Shown: positions 50,863-61,059, counted from the first letter of the stretch. The stretch: DNA of 64,000 bases from Rhodobacterales bacterium 56_14_T64 (GCA_002162795.1 MAAY01000026.1:83887-147886); one strand, 5' to 3'. Notes: generated from the sequence alone by a model not told the origin. Program-made: numbers and translations.

Positions 50863-51873
50863 TTGAGCCTTTGGGATTCTTATCGGATGCGAGTGCGGCG
50901 TAAGCGTCGTATTATCCGTGCGCTGCGTAAATCTGACGAATTACGCGCGGTGCAGAACAACACCAGCCGGATTGGACCCGCGGATATTTTGCTGGTGTCC
51001 ACGGTGCGAAACGAGAAGATCCGGCTGCCGTATTTCCTGAATTACTATCGCGGGTTGGGCGTCAATCATTTCCTAATCGTGGACAATGACAGCACGGATG
51101 GCACCGAGGACTATTTGCGTGGTCAGGACGATGTGTCGCTTTGGCATACGACATCCAGCTATAAGCGGGCCACTTATGGTGTCGATTGGATGAACTACCT
51201 CAAGCGGAAATACGCACATGGGCATTGGGTTCTGGTGGTCGACCCGGACGAGTTCTTTATCTATCCGTTCTGCGACACCCGGCCAATCCGGGCGCTGACT
51301 GATTGGCTGGACAATTCCGCCATTCGCAGTTTCTCGGCGATGATGATTGATGTTTACCCAAAGGGGCGCATTGATGAGGTGCCTTATCACGCTGGCCAAA
51401 ACCCGCTGGAAATTGCGCCGTGGTTTGATAGTGGTAACTACTCCGTCAAGAAAAACGCAACCTATGGCAACCTGTGGATCCAAGGCGGGCCACGGCGGCG
51501 GGTGTTCTTTGCGGATCAGCCGAAAAAGGCGCCGGCGCTGAATAAGATCCCTCTGGTGAAATGGGACCGCCGGTATGCCTATGTTAGCTCAACCCACACA
51601 TTGCTGCCACGCGGCTTGAACCAGGTTTATGAAACTGACGGCGGTGAAAAAGCCAGCGGTGCATTGCTGCATACCAAGTTTCTCGACACCTTTACTGCCA
51701 AGGCAGTTGAGGAAATGACCCGCAAACAGCACTTCGCGGGGTCTGCCGAATATAGGGCCTATGCCAACACCCAACAGGGCCAGCCGGATCTGTGGTGCAA
51801 ATGGAGCGAGAAATACATCAACTGGCGCCAACTTGAGATCCTCGGTCTGATGTCCAAAGGAAACTGGGCATGA
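50863..51873 (+). CDS. Glycosyltransferase family 2-like (paralog 2)
   Basis: VSTVRNEKIRLPYFLNYYRGLGVNHFLIVDNDSTDGTEDYL...GHWVLVVDPDEFFIY; collinear with the previous gene product. Confidence 0.85.
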   Translation: MSLWDSYRMRVRRKRRIIRALRKSDELRAVQNNTSRIGPADILLVSTVRNEKIRLPYFLNYYRGLGVNHFLIVDNDSTDGTEDYLRGQDDVSLWHTTSSYKRATYGVDWMNYLKRKYAHGHWVLVVDPDEFFIYPFCDTRPIRALTDWLDNSAIRSFSAMMIDVYPKGRIDEVPYHAGQNPLEIAPWFDSGNYSVKKNATYGNLWIQGGPRRRVFFADQPKKAPALNKIPLVKWDRRYAYVSSTHTLLPRGLNQVYETDGGEKASGALLHTKFLDTFTAKAVEEMTRKQHFAGSAEYRAYANTQQGQPDLWCKWSEKYINWRQLEILGLMSKGNWA

Positions 51874-53570
51874 GCACGGTTGGCATTGTCATGCTGGTGC
51901 ATACGGCATTGGACCGGGCCGAGCAGGTGGTGCGGCACTGGACGGCTGGCGGTTGCCCAGTGGTGTTACATGTGGATGGTAATGTGGCGCTCAAGTCCTA
52001 TAGGAATTTTGTTGCGGCGCTGGCGGATGACCCACTGGTGCGTTTCTCTCAACGGCATCGCTGTGAATGGGGCACTTGGGGCATTGTTGCCGCGTCGCAA
52101 AGTGCCTCGGAGCTGATGCTGGCTGAGTTCGCGGATGTGCGGCACCTTTATCTGGCCTCGGGGTCGTGCCTGCCGTTGCGACCGGTGCAGGAGCTGATTG
52201 ATTATCTTGCCGCTCGGCCGCGCACCGATTTTATCGAAAGCGCCACCACGGCGGATGTGCCTTGGACGGTTGGCGGGTTGGACGCAGAGCGGTTCACCCT
52301 GCGGTTCCCGTTCTCATGGAAGCGACACCGGCAACTTTTTGACCACTACGTTGAACTGCAACGCAAGCTGCGGATGAAGCGCAGAGTGCCTACCGGTCTG
52401 GTACCGCATATGGGCAGCCAGTGGTGGTGCCTGACGCGGCAGACGTTGTCAGCAATCTTGCAGGATCCCGAGCGGGCCGCATATGATCGCTATTTCCGCA
52501 AAGTGTGGATCCCGGATGAAAGCTATTACCAAACGCTGGTGCGGCAGTACTCCAGCAATATCGAAAGCCGCTCTTTGACGCTGTCCAAATTTGATTTCCA
52601 GGGTAAGCCGCATATTTTCTACGACGACCACTTGCAATTGTTGCGACGGTCGGATTGTTTTGTTGCCCGCAAAATCTGGCCACATGCCGAGCGGCTGTAT
52701 CAGGCATTCCTGACTGATCAGGCCGGGGCGATGAAAAAGACCGAACCCAACCCCGGAAAAATCGACCGCATTTTTGCCAAGGCGGTAGAGCGACGAACCC
52801 GTGGTCGGCCGGGGTTGTACATGCAAAGCCGGATGCCGAGGCAGGGGGCCGAAAATGGCATCACCTCGAACCCCTATTCGATGTTCCAGGGTTTTTCCGA
52901 GCTGTTTGGAAACTTCGATTCTTGGTTGTCGCAGGCTACTGGTACCCGCGTTCATGGGCATTTGTTTGCACCGGACCGGGCCGAACTTGCCGATGGTCAG
53001 ATATTGATCAACGGTGCGCTGAGCGATAACGCCAAGACTCGTGATTATAATGTTGAAGGCTTCCTGACCAACCTTATTTGGAACACGCGTGGCGAACGTC
53101 AGTGTTTTCAGTTCGGGCCCGGTGACAATCAGGACGTCAACTGGATCGTGGCGCGTGATCCAAATGCACAGGTATCGGTGATCTCCGGCGCTTGGGCAGT
53201 GCCACTGTTCAAATCGAATCGGAACTTTGCTGACCTGAGGAAAGAAGCGGCGCGATTGCAGCGTATTGAAAGCGAACACCTAAAGGTGCTGCGCTCTCAG
53301 CACACTAAGGCGCGGGTGCGGATCTGGACCATGGCCGAGTTTATCGAGGCACCGATGGAACCGATCCAGACCATTGTGGATGAGATTGGCATGTCGCATC
53401 AGCGCCGATTGGGCGAGGCTCCGACGATGGTGGATCTGGACGGATTTGGACAGTTTCTGCAGAATCTCAAGAACCAGGGCATGCATCCCTATCTGATGGG
53501 CGATTTCCCGGTAGAACAGGGGCCGGTGAACATGCCAAAACCGCCGCGTAAACCCTATTTGGTGCGATGA
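51870..53570 (+). CDS. Beta-1,6-N-acetylglucosaminyltransferase-like (GT14/Branch family) with C-terminal extension
   Basis: VGIVMLVHTALDRAEQVVRHW...HLYLASGSCLPLRPVQELIDYLAARPRTDFIES...GSQWWCLTRQTL. Confidence 0.8.
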   Translation: MSTVGIVMLVHTALDRAEQVVRHWTAGGCPVVLHVDGNVALKSYRNFVAALADDPLVRFSQRHRCEWGTWGIVAASQSASELMLAEFADVRHLYLASGSCLPLRPVQELIDYLAARPRTDFIESATTADVPWTVGGLDAERFTLRFPFSWKRHRQLFDHYVELQRKLRMKRRVPTGLVPHMGSQWWCLTRQTLSAILQDPERAAYDRYFRKVWIPDESYYQTLVRQYSSNIESRSLTLSKFDFQGKPHIFYDDHLQLLRRSDCFVARKIWPHAERLYQAFLTDQAGAMKKTEPNPGKIDRIFAKAVERRTRGRPGLYMQSRMPRQGAENGITSNPYSMFQGFSELFGNFDSWLSQATGTRVHGHLFAPDRAELADGQILINGALSDNAKTRDYNVEGFLTNLIWNTRGERQCFQFGPGDNQDVNWIVARDPNAQVSVISGAWAVPLFKSNRNFADLRKEAARLQRIESEHLKVLRSQHTKARVRIWTMAEFIEAPMEPIQTIVDEIGMSHQRRLGEAPTMVDLDGFGQFLQNLKNQGMHPYLMGDFPVEQGPVNMPKPPRKPYLVR

Positions 53571-53576
53571 TCTTAT

Positions 53577-55004
53577 ATGACTGACCAATTTGACTATTTT
53601 ATTGTTTTTGCCGAAATGCGCACGGGGTCCAATTTTCTGGAGACCAATCTGAACGCCTTTAATGGGGTCTCTTGCCATGGCGAGGCGTTTAATCCACATT
53701 TTATTGGCTACCCCAACAAGACCGAGATCCTAGGCGTCACTCAAGGCGATCGTGACGAGAATCCGGGGCGGTTGATTGATGAGATCAAATCGCAGACAGG
53801 CACACTGGGGGGATTTCGCTATTTCCATGATCACGACGCACGGGTGCTGGATATAGCACTGGAAGATCCGCGATGCGCCAAGATCATCCTGACTCGCAAC
53901 CCGCTAGACAGTTATGTGTCTTGGAAAATCGCCCAAGCTACAGGCCAGTGGAAGCTGACCAATGTGTCGCGCCGCCGAGAGGCGCTTGCAGATTTTGACG
54001 GAGCCGAATTTTCCGGTCACGTTGAGGCCCTGCAAGATTTTCAGGTGATGCTGCTGAACCGATTGCAAAAAAGTGGTCAGACTTCGTTTTATATTGCTTA
54101 CGAAGACCTGCAGAACATCGACGTGATGAACGGTCTGTCCCGCTGGCTGGGCGTGAATGAGACGCTAGAGGAGTTGGATAGCAGCCTGAAACGGCAGAAT
54201 CCGGCTCCGGTCATGGCCAAGGTGGCCAATGCTGACGAGATGTCTGCCGCCCTCTCGGGCATGGATCGGTTCAATCTAGCCAGAACGCCAAATTTTGAAC
54301 CCCGTCGCGGGCCTTCGGTTCCGGGCTATGTCGCTGGGGTGGTCACACCGCTGTTGTTTATGCCGGTCAAAGGTGGCCCTGAGGCTGAAGTGGTTGATTG
54401 GCTGGCCGCGCTGGATCGCGTTGAAGCGGATGGATTGCTCAATAAGATGAACCAGAAGCAATTGCGATTGTGGCGTCGTGGCAATCCCGGGCACCGTAGC
54501 TTTACAGTGCTGCGCCATCCTATGGCGCGAGCACATGCAGTGTTTTGTCAAAATATACTACCGGTGGGGCAAGATAAATACCGACGGATCCGTGAGACTC
54601 TGCGCAAGAGATTTAAACTGCAGATCCCTAAGGGTGGTCCGGATCAGAGCTACTCTAAGGCGGACCACCGAGCTGCGTTTGAGGGGTTCCTGGAGTTTCT
54701 GCGCGCAAACTTGGCAGGACAGACCGCCATCCGGGTGGATGAAAGCTGGGCGAGCCAGTCACAGGTGTTGTCGGGATTTGCCGAGTTGGGGTCTCCGGAT
54801 CTGGTGCTGCGCGAGAAGGAGTTGGTCGATGAATTGCCGCGTCTGGCGCGCCGTGTCGGGCGGATGGAACCAGATGAAGTGGCGGTGGCCACTGCGGATA
54901 TGCCCTATGGGCTGGAAGAAATTTACGACGCAATTCTGGAAGAAAAAGTCGCCAAAATTTATCACCGTGATTATGTTATGTTTGGATTTGGGCCCTGGCG
55001 ATAA
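53577..55004 (+). CDS. Sulfotransferase (Stf0/NodH-like N-terminal half plus second sulfotransferase-like half)
   Basis: FIVFAEMRTGSNFLETNLN (PAPS 5'-phosphosulfate loop), KIILTRNPLDSYVSWKIAQ (3'-phosphate motif), C-terminal FTVLRHPMARAHAVFCQN. Confidence 0.8.
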   Translation: MTDQFDYFIVFAEMRTGSNFLETNLNAFNGVSCHGEAFNPHFIGYPNKTEILGVTQGDRDENPGRLIDEIKSQTGTLGGFRYFHDHDARVLDIALEDPRCAKIILTRNPLDSYVSWKIAQATGQWKLTNVSRRREALADFDGAEFSGHVEALQDFQVMLLNRLQKSGQTSFYIAYEDLQNIDVMNGLSRWLGVNETLEELDSSLKRQNPAPVMAKVANADEMSAALSGMDRFNLARTPNFEPRRGPSVPGYVAGVVTPLLFMPVKGGPEAEVVDWLAALDRVEADGLLNKMNQKQLRLWRRGNPGHRSFTVLRHPMARAHAVFCQNILPVGQDKYRRIRETLRKRFKLQIPKGGPDQSYSKADHRAAFEGFLEFLRANLAGQTAIRVDESWASQSQVLSGFAELGSPDLVLREKELVDELPRLARRVGRMEPDEVAVATADMPYGLEEIYDAILEEKVAKIYHRDYVMFGFGPWR

Positions 55005-55019
55005 CTTGGCGGGGCAAGA

Positions 55020-55140
55020 CGTTAGGGCCAGCTCCCTTTGGGCTCTGCCCGCTCTCAGCTAAAACCATCCCTGGGATGGTCTCCAAGACGCCTTCTCACT
55101 CCGGGATATTTCTGACCAGACGAAATCTGGATCAGGGAAG
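55020..55140. repeat. Intergenic palindrome-rich REP-like segment
   Basis: ACCATCCC-TGGGATGGT and CTGACCAGA...TCTGGATCAG hairpins in the ptsN downstream region. Confidence 0.4.
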
Positions 55141-55144
55141 TGAC

Positions 55145-55609
55145 TTAGGCGGCCTGCACTGACTGGCTTTCGGTGAGGATTGTGTAAAGCGTTGCTGCAT
55201 CCGGGTTGGCACGCAGTTTGGTGCAAAAGCTTTGCTCGCGCAGGGTTCGTGACACCAGTGCTAAGGCCTTGAGGTGCTCGACCCCGGCGTCTTCGGGAGC
55301 AAACAGCGAAAACGCGATGTCCACCGGCTGCCGATCAACGCTGCCAAAGTCGAGTGGTTTTTCCAAGATTACAAAAACCCCGATGACATCCTCGACACCG
55401 CTGATTCGGGCGTGGGGCAGGGCTACCCCATGGCCAACGCCAGTTGGGCCAAGGCTCTCGCGATCTAGCAGAGCCTCGACCGTTGATGGAGCTTGCAGAG
55501 CATAGGCTGAGTTTGCCACATCAGCAATTTCCTGGAACAGCCGCTTTTTGCTTGAGACCGAGCCGATAACCCGCACGGCCTCTGGCTTGAGGATGTTGGA
55601 AAGTTGCAT
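55145..55609 (-). CDS. ptsN: PTS IIA-like nitrogen regulatory protein
   Basis: LLDRESLGPTGVGHGVALPHARISGVEDVIGVFVILEKPLDFGSVDRQPVDIAFSLFAPEDA. Confidence 0.93.
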   Translation of the reverse strand: MQLSNILKPEAVRVIGSVSSKKRLFQEIADVANSAYALQAPSTVEALLDRESLGPTGVGHGVALPHARISGVEDVIGVFVILEKPLDFGSVDRQPVDIAFSLFAPEDAGVEHLKALALVSRTLREQSFCTKLRANPDAATLYTILTESQSVQAA

Positions 55610-55660
55610 TGCCCTGTGCTCCGCTTGGGTGCCCCGAAGGGCATCTAGGGTTATCTAAGT

Positions 55661-56224
55661 TTACGGGTCGATCCAGCCGATATTACCGTCATCCCGTCGA
55701 TAGACCACGTTTAGCCCATCTTGTCCTTCTTGGCGGAAAATTAGCACTGGGGCGCCAGCCAATTCCATTTGCATCACTGCCTCGCCAACCGACAGAGAGG
55801 GGATCTTGGTTTCCATCTCGGCCACTATGATCGGCTGCAGCGAAGAAGGCTCGTCTTCCGCGTGCGTCTGTTCCGAAGCGAGGATATAAGAGCTGGCGGC
55901 CGAAAGTTCAACCGGCTCGCTGCGATCGCGGTGATGGTCCTTGAGGCGGCGTTTATAGCGGCGAAGTTGAGTCTCCATTTTTTCGCAACAGCTATCAAAC
56001 GCAGCATAGATCTCAGTTTCATGCGCCTTGGCCTGGGCGGTCAGCCCGGTCGAAAGATGCACGGTTGCTTCGCACACATATTCATGCGCCGAACGGGAAA
56101 AGACCACATTGGCGTCGGTCGGGCGTTGGGCATATTTTGCCACCACCACACCCAGTTCGGTCTGCACATGTGTTTGCAGGGCCGTGCCAATGTCGATCTG
56201 TTTTCCGCTGATTTGGTAACGCAT
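55661..56224 (-). CDS. hpf: Ribosome hibernation-promoting factor (long form)
   Basis: MRYQISGKQIDIGTALQTHVQTELGVVVAKYAQRPTDANVVFSRS...APVLIFRQEGQDGLNVVYRRDDGNIGWIDP; start MRYQ. Confidence 0.92.
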   Translation of the reverse strand: MRYQISGKQIDIGTALQTHVQTELGVVVAKYAQRPTDANVVFSRSAHEYVCEATVHLSTGLTAQAKAHETEIYAAFDSCCEKMETQLRRYKRRLKDHHRDRSEPVELSAASSYILASEQTHAEDEPSSLQPIIVAEMETKIPSLSVGEAVMQMELAGAPVLIFRQEGQDGLNVVYRRDDGNIGWIDP

Positions 56225-56499
56225 GTGATCTCCTTCACGTATGAACATCCAAAGCACTGACCGGACCGGGTCCGGCAAGTTCACTCAGCTTGGGATGGGG
56301 GGAATAGGCGGATCTGCTGGTTGCATCCAACCGGACCTTGTCGCCAAGGTCAGATCCAGAATTGCATCAAGCGGAGCTTTTGCCATAGTTCAATTCGATG
56401 CCAAAGTGGCGGCAGAGTCAATGGAAAACCCACAAACAACCTCACAGGATATCATTGGGTTCGGCGTGATTTGGCCGATCTGAGGTGGTGATCACAGGG

Positions 56500-57261
56500 C
56501 TAGGAAATGCGGAAATTGTCGCCAAGGTAGACGCGGCGGACGTTCTCATTTTCCACCACTTCTTCGGGTGTGCCGGACATCAGAACTTGGCCGTCATGCA
56601 AGATATAGGCACGGTCGACGATTTCCAGCGTTTCGCGCACGTTATGGTCAGTGATCAACACCCCGATGCCACGCTTTTTCAAATCCGAAACCAGATGGCG
56701 GATGTCGCCAACCGAGATCGGGTCAACGCCGGCAAAGGGTTCGTCGAGCAGCAGGTATTTAGGGTCTGCGGCAAGGCAACGGGCGATTTCCACCCGGCGC
56801 CGCTCGCCACCAGACAGGGCCAGCGCAGGCGCGCGACGTAGGTGCTCGATGGAGAAATCCGACAGCAGTTCTTCGAGCCGCTCGCGGCGTTTGTGAGCGT
56901 GGGGCACGGCAATGTCGAGCACTGCCGAGATATTGTCCTCGACCGACAAGCCGCGAAAGATCGACATTTCCTGCGGCAGGTAGCCAATGCCAAGCCGAGC
57001 TCGGCGATACATTGGCAGGTTCGTGACATTCTGTCCGTCGATGGTGACTGTGCCTGCTTCGGGGAACACCAGACCGGCAATGGCATAGAAACTGGTGGTC
57101 TTGCCTGAGCCGTTGGGGCCAAGCAGCGCTACCACTTCACCGCGTTCCAATGTCATGGTGACATCGCGGATCACCACCTTCTTGCGGTAGGATTTGCGAA
57201 TTTTGTCGATCCGGAGGCCGGAAGACCCAGTGGTGACTGTGAGGTTTGGCTTGGCCATCAA
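56500..57261 (-). CDS. lptB: LPS export ABC transporter ATP-binding protein
   Basis: [29 protein letters not shown]...[36 protein letters not shown]. Confidence 0.96.
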   Translation of the reverse strand: MMAKPNLTVTTGSSGLRIDKIRKSYRKKVVIRDVTMTLERGEVVALLGPNGSGKTTSFYAIAGLVFPEAGTVTIDGQNVTNLPMYRRARLGIGYLPQEMSIFRGLSVEDNISAVLDIAVPHAHKRRERLEELLSDFSIEHLRRAPALALSGGERRRVEIARCLAADPKYLLLDEPFAGVDPISVGDIRHLVSDLKKRGIGVLITDHNVRETLEIVDRAYILHDGQVLMSGTPEEVVENENVRRVYLGDNFRIS

Positions 57262-57752
57262 TTGCCGCCATCGGGGTTGAGAATGGTTTTAACCCGGCCT
57301 GACATCTGAGCAGTGCCATCTTTCAGGTTCACCACCATCTGATTGGAGGCAAGCGTGCTGTTGCCTTGGCTAAGCAACACATTGCCGCTCATCACGATGG
57401 TGCCGCTGTCGATGGTATATTCGGCGTGCTCGGCCTCGGCGGCGTCGGGGCCATTGACCAGGATGACGTTGCCAATTGCCTCAAGCTGGTCGATGCCCTT
57501 TTGTTCGGGTTTGTAGGACACGACAACCTTGTCTGCAGACAGCCGCATCACGCCCTGGATCACCAGCACATTTCCCAGGAATTGCGCCGAACCGTCGGTC
57601 TGGTTAACCTCAAGCGTGTCGGATGTGACTTCGACTGGTAGCGAGGGATCCGCCTTGATGGTGCCAAAGGCAATCGACGCAGATTGAGCCGTAGCCAAGC
57701 CCGAAAAAAGGGCCAGCGGCAGGCAGAAGATCAAGGCACGAAAATAATACAC
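57258..57752 (-). CDS. lptA: LptA/OstA family LPS transport periplasmic protein
   Basis: [42 protein letters not shown]; adjacent to lptB and lptC. Confidence 0.9.
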   Translation of the reverse strand: MYYFRALIFCLPLALFSGLATAQSASIAFGTIKADPSLPVEVTSDTLEVNQTDGSAQFLGNVLVIQGVMRLSADKVVVSYKPEQKGIDQLEAIGNVILVNGPDAAEAEHAEYTIDSGTIVMSGNVLLSQGNSTLASNQMVVNLKDGTAQMSGRVKTILNPDGGN

Positions 57753-57755
57753 AAG

Positions 57756-58379
57756 CTATCTTTCTGATTTTCTAGGATCGTATACCAGTTTTACCCCGTT
57801 ATTGAATAGCATATGCAATGCACCACCTTGGGTTTTTGTCTGCAATTGCATGGTTCCAGCGTTTAGAGTGCCAATTGGGCCAATAGCCTGCACCGGGCCG
57901 GGGCTATCAGCGGATATGCCGCTGAGAGTTGCGTTCAGCAGATCGGTTGTCACTACCAGACCTACCGCCGATGTGATTTCAACCTTGCCGATGAAGCTGG
58001 CGATGTCCTCGTCGATCTGTACTTCGCCGCTTTCGGAGCGCAATGTCAGGCGACCGCCGTCGGCCAAGCGGATGACTGCTACCAAATCGGTGGCCACCGC
58101 AGGCGAAGTTGCTCCGCCGGGATGCGCAATGCTGGCGGTGACAGCGATTTCGTCCCCCTGCGCTGTGGTGCCGGAAAAGAACGGTGCAGTGATCTGTTGG
58201 CCACGCATGCGTTCTTCGATTTCATGTGCGGCAAAAGGAATTGTGGCCTCGGTGTTCATGCTGCGTGAAATCAGGAACAGCGTCGACAAAAGGGCCAGTG
58301 CTGCCAGGGGCAGCAGCACCTTAAGGAAAGCCACCATGCGGGAATAGCGGTCCATGCCTGGTGCCCTAGCCCAGACCAA
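57756..58379 (-). CDS. lptC: LPS export protein LptC family
   Basis: N-terminal TM, ITAPFFSGTTAQGDEIAVTAS...; position before lptA. Confidence 0.85.
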   Translation of the reverse strand: MVWARAPGMDRYSRMVAFLKVLLPLAALALLSTLFLISRSMNTEATIPFAAHEIEERMRGQQITAPFFSGTTAQGDEIAVTASIAHPGGATSPAVATDLVAVIRLADGGRLTLRSESGEVQIDEDIASFIGKVEITSAVGLVVTTDLLNATLSGISADSPGPVQAIGPIGTLNAGTMQLQTKTQGGALHMLFNNGVKLVYDPRKSER

Positions 58380-59325
58380 CGCGCAAGCAATCGTGGATAT
58401 GTAATAGGCCTTCGGCGCGTTGGCCGTTGTCAGGATCTACCACAAACAGACAGGTGATTTTGCGCTGGTTCATGATTGCGACGGCTTCCTCGGCCAGTGC
58501 GCCAGGGGCAATCGTCGTGGGGGCGGCGGTCATCACATCCGCTGCGGTGAGGGATAGAAGGCCATCCATGTGACGGCGCAAGTCGCCATCGGTGATAATG
58601 CCTGTCAGCCGCCCGTCGGCATCAGTGACTCCAGCAACACCAAATCCTTTTTGGCTGATTTCGATCAGCGTGTCGGACATTGGCGCAGTCAATGCCACGG
58701 TTGGTAACGCTTCGCCACCATGCATCAGGTCGCGCACCTTGGAGAGGCGTGCTCCCAATTTGCCGCCGGGGTGGAAGTCGCGGAAATGCTCGGGGGTGAA
58801 TTTGCGATGCTCCATCAGGGCAACGGCCAGCGCATCCCCCAGCGCTAGGGTCATGGTGGTCGAGGTGGTGGGCACGATACCTGTGCCGCAGGCTTCGGGC
58901 GCGGCGGGCAATATCAATGCTACGTCGGATTGTTTCAGTAATGTTGATTGAGGGCGGCTGGCGACCCCAATCAATGGGATGCCAAAGCGGCGGGTATAGG
59001 CGACCAGATCTGCCAGCTCGGGGGTTTCACCGGAGTTGGACAGCACCAGCGCCACGTCACCCTGGGCCATCATGCCCAGATCACCGTGGCTGGCCTCGGC
59101 TGGATGCACAAAATGCGCTGGGGTGCCGGTCGAGGCAAAAGTGGCAGCGATTTTGCGGGCGATATGGCCGGACTTCCCCATGCCCGAAATTATCACCCGG
59201 CCAGGGGCGTTTAGTAGTGTCTCAACGGCGCGGTCAAAGCTGTCATCCAGCCCATCCGCCAGTAGCTGCAGTGCCTGCGATTCGATATTGATGACGCGGC
59301 GGGCTATATCCTGAAACTGGGTCAT
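58366..59325 (-). CDS. kdsD: Arabinose-5-phosphate isomerase (KpsF/GutQ)
   Basis: GRVIISGMGKSGHIARKIAATFASTGTPAHFVHPAEASHGDLGM (SIS) plus CBS domains. Confidence 0.94.
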   Translation of the reverse strand: MTQFQDIARRVINIESQALQLLADGLDDSFDRAVETLLNAPGRVIISGMGKSGHIARKIAATFASTGTPAHFVHPAEASHGDLGMMAQGDVALVLSNSGETPELADLVAYTRRFGIPLIGVASRPQSTLLKQSDVALILPAAPEACGTGIVPTTSTTMTLALGDALAVALMEHRKFTPEHFRDFHPGGKLGARLSKVRDLMHGGEALPTVALTAPMSDTLIEISQKGFGVAGVTDADGRLTGIITDGDLRRHMDGLLSLTAADVMTAAPTTIAPGALAEEAVAIMNQRKITCLFVVDPDNGQRAEGLLHIHDCLRVGLG

Positions 59326-59936
59326 GAGTGGGCAAAGATGTCGGTTTCGGGCCAGCCTGCCAGATCCAGCTTGGCGCGCATTGGCAAGAAGTCGAAACAG
59401 GCCTGCGCCATCTCAGTACGGCCTTCACGGGCAAGACGCTTGTCCAACTCCGTACGCAACTTGTGCAGGTGCAATACATCCGAAGCAGCATAGTCCAGCT
59501 GCGCCTTGGTCAGTTTAGGTGCGCCCCAGTCGCTCATCTGCTGTTGTTTGGAAATATCGACGCCGATCAATTCCTGAGTTAAGTTTTTCAGCCCGTGACG
59601 GTCGGTATAGGTGCGGATTAGACGGCTGGCGATCTTGGTGCAATAGACTGGCGCGGTCAGGGCGCCAAAGGCGTTGAACATGGCTGCAATGTCGAAGCGA
59701 CCAAAGTGGAACAATTTCAACACTTCAGGATCTTCCAGCATCCGACACAGATTTGGCGCCTCGGTCTGGCCTTTGGCGACCTGAACAATATGCGCGTTTC
59801 CGTCGCCGCCTGACATCTGGATGACGCAGAGCCGGTCGCGGTGCGGATTCAGCCCCATGGTTTCGCAATCGATGGCAACAATCGGGCCAAGGTCTAGCCC
59901 ATCGGGCAGGTCGTTTTGATAGAGATGATTGGCCAC
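59322..59936 (-). CDS. rnd: Ribonuclease D family 3'-5' exonuclease
   Basis: VAIDCETMGLNPHRDRLCVIQMSGGDG...KLFHFGRFDIAAM...LDYAASDVLHLHKLR; GTG start at about 59936 inferred. Confidence 0.85.
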   Translation of the reverse strand: MANHLYQNDLPDGLDLGPIVAIDCETMGLNPHRDRLCVIQMSGGDGNAHIVQVAKGQTEAPNLCRMLEDPEVLKLFHFGRFDIAAMFNAFGALTAPVYCTKIASRLIRTYTDRHGLKNLTQELIGVDISKQQQMSDWGAPKLTKAQLDYAASDVLHLHKLRTELDKRLAREGRTEMAQACFDFLPMRAKLDLAGWPETDIFAHS

Positions 59937-60169
59937 GAGGATAGTCCTTTGCTGCTGCCACCACTGGGCATCTTGCGGTGGAAATAGGCGTTTTATCAAA
60001 TAAACTCAACTGCGCCTCTCGTCAGACGGCAAGTAGGGGGTCATTGGCGTACAAACCGGCTGGCATCCGCCTGTTTCGAATAGGCGCTGGGCTGACGTCG
60101 CCGATGAATCTGATTGAGCTATGCCCCGCAGGCTGCTTACGGTTGGGGAAATGAGAGAGGATTGGTGAG

Positions 60170-61024
60170 ATGGTCGCGCGAACTCTGGACGCAAACGTTC
60201 TAGAACAATGGATTGGCAAGACAGAGATCCAGTTGGATACCATTGATGCTAAGCAAGCCAATCTAATGGCCGCCACACTGGGAAGTCGGCAGGTTTTCCA
60301 AGTCGAGGACGCGCTACCCGATCTTTGGCATTGGATTTATTTTCTGACCGCTCTGCCGACGCAGGATCTTGGCCGTGACGGGCATCCCCAATTGGGCGGG
60401 TTTCTTCCACCTGTAAAGCTTCCTCGTCGGATGTGGGCTGGAGGGAGGTTTAGATTCACCACCCCTTTGCTTATTGGCGATGCGGTTGAGAAAATATCAT
60501 CCATCAGGGCAATAGCGGTTAAGCAGGGTCGCACTGGTGCTTTGTGTTTCGTGACCGTCGCGCATGAGTTTAGAGTGGATGGTCACCTTCGGCTGACCGA
60601 AGAACACGATATTGTCTACCGCGAGGATTCTTTGGGCGATCAGCCTGCAAAACAGTTACCTGTACCGCCACAAGGAGCGGAGATTGTCGCGACTGTCAGT
60701 GCTGATCAAACCATGTTATTTCGATATTCGGCCCTGACTTTTAACGGGCATCGCATTCACTATGACCGGGACTATTGCCGTGATGTTGAAGGCTATCCCG
60801 ATTTGGTGGTTCACGGGCCGCTGATTGCAACTTTGCTGATCAATCACGCGGTTGCTCATAACGCTGAAAAAGAGCTTCGGAGTTTTGACTTCCGTGCGCT
60901 GAGCCCAATTTGTGGTGAACAGGCTTTTACTCTTAATCAAAAACAAGGCCGGGCGGATACTACCCTATGGGCACAAACCGCTGACAGTGTCCTTGCCATG
61001 TTGGCATCGGCGGAGTTTGCCTGA
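60170..61024 (+). CDS. MaoC/FAS1-like dehydratase (mesaconyl-CoA hydratase/HTD2-like)
   Basis: LGGFLPPVKLPRRMWAGGRFRFTTPLLIGDAVEKISSI...YSALTFNGHRIHYDRDYCRDVEGYPDLVVHGPL. Confidence 0.85.
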   Translation: MVARTLDANVLEQWIGKTEIQLDTIDAKQANLMAATLGSRQVFQVEDALPDLWHWIYFLTALPTQDLGRDGHPQLGGFLPPVKLPRRMWAGGRFRFTTPLLIGDAVEKISSIRAIAVKQGRTGALCFVTVAHEFRVDGHLRLTEEHDIVYREDSLGDQPAKQLPVPPQGAEIVATVSADQTMLFRYSALTFNGHRIHYDRDYCRDVEGYPDLVVHGPLIATLLINHAVAHNAEKELRSFDFRALSPICGEQAFTLNQKQGRADTTLWAQTADSVLAMLASAEFA

Positions 61025-61059
61025 TGATCTTTAGTCAATTTATGAGAGGGATTTACAAA

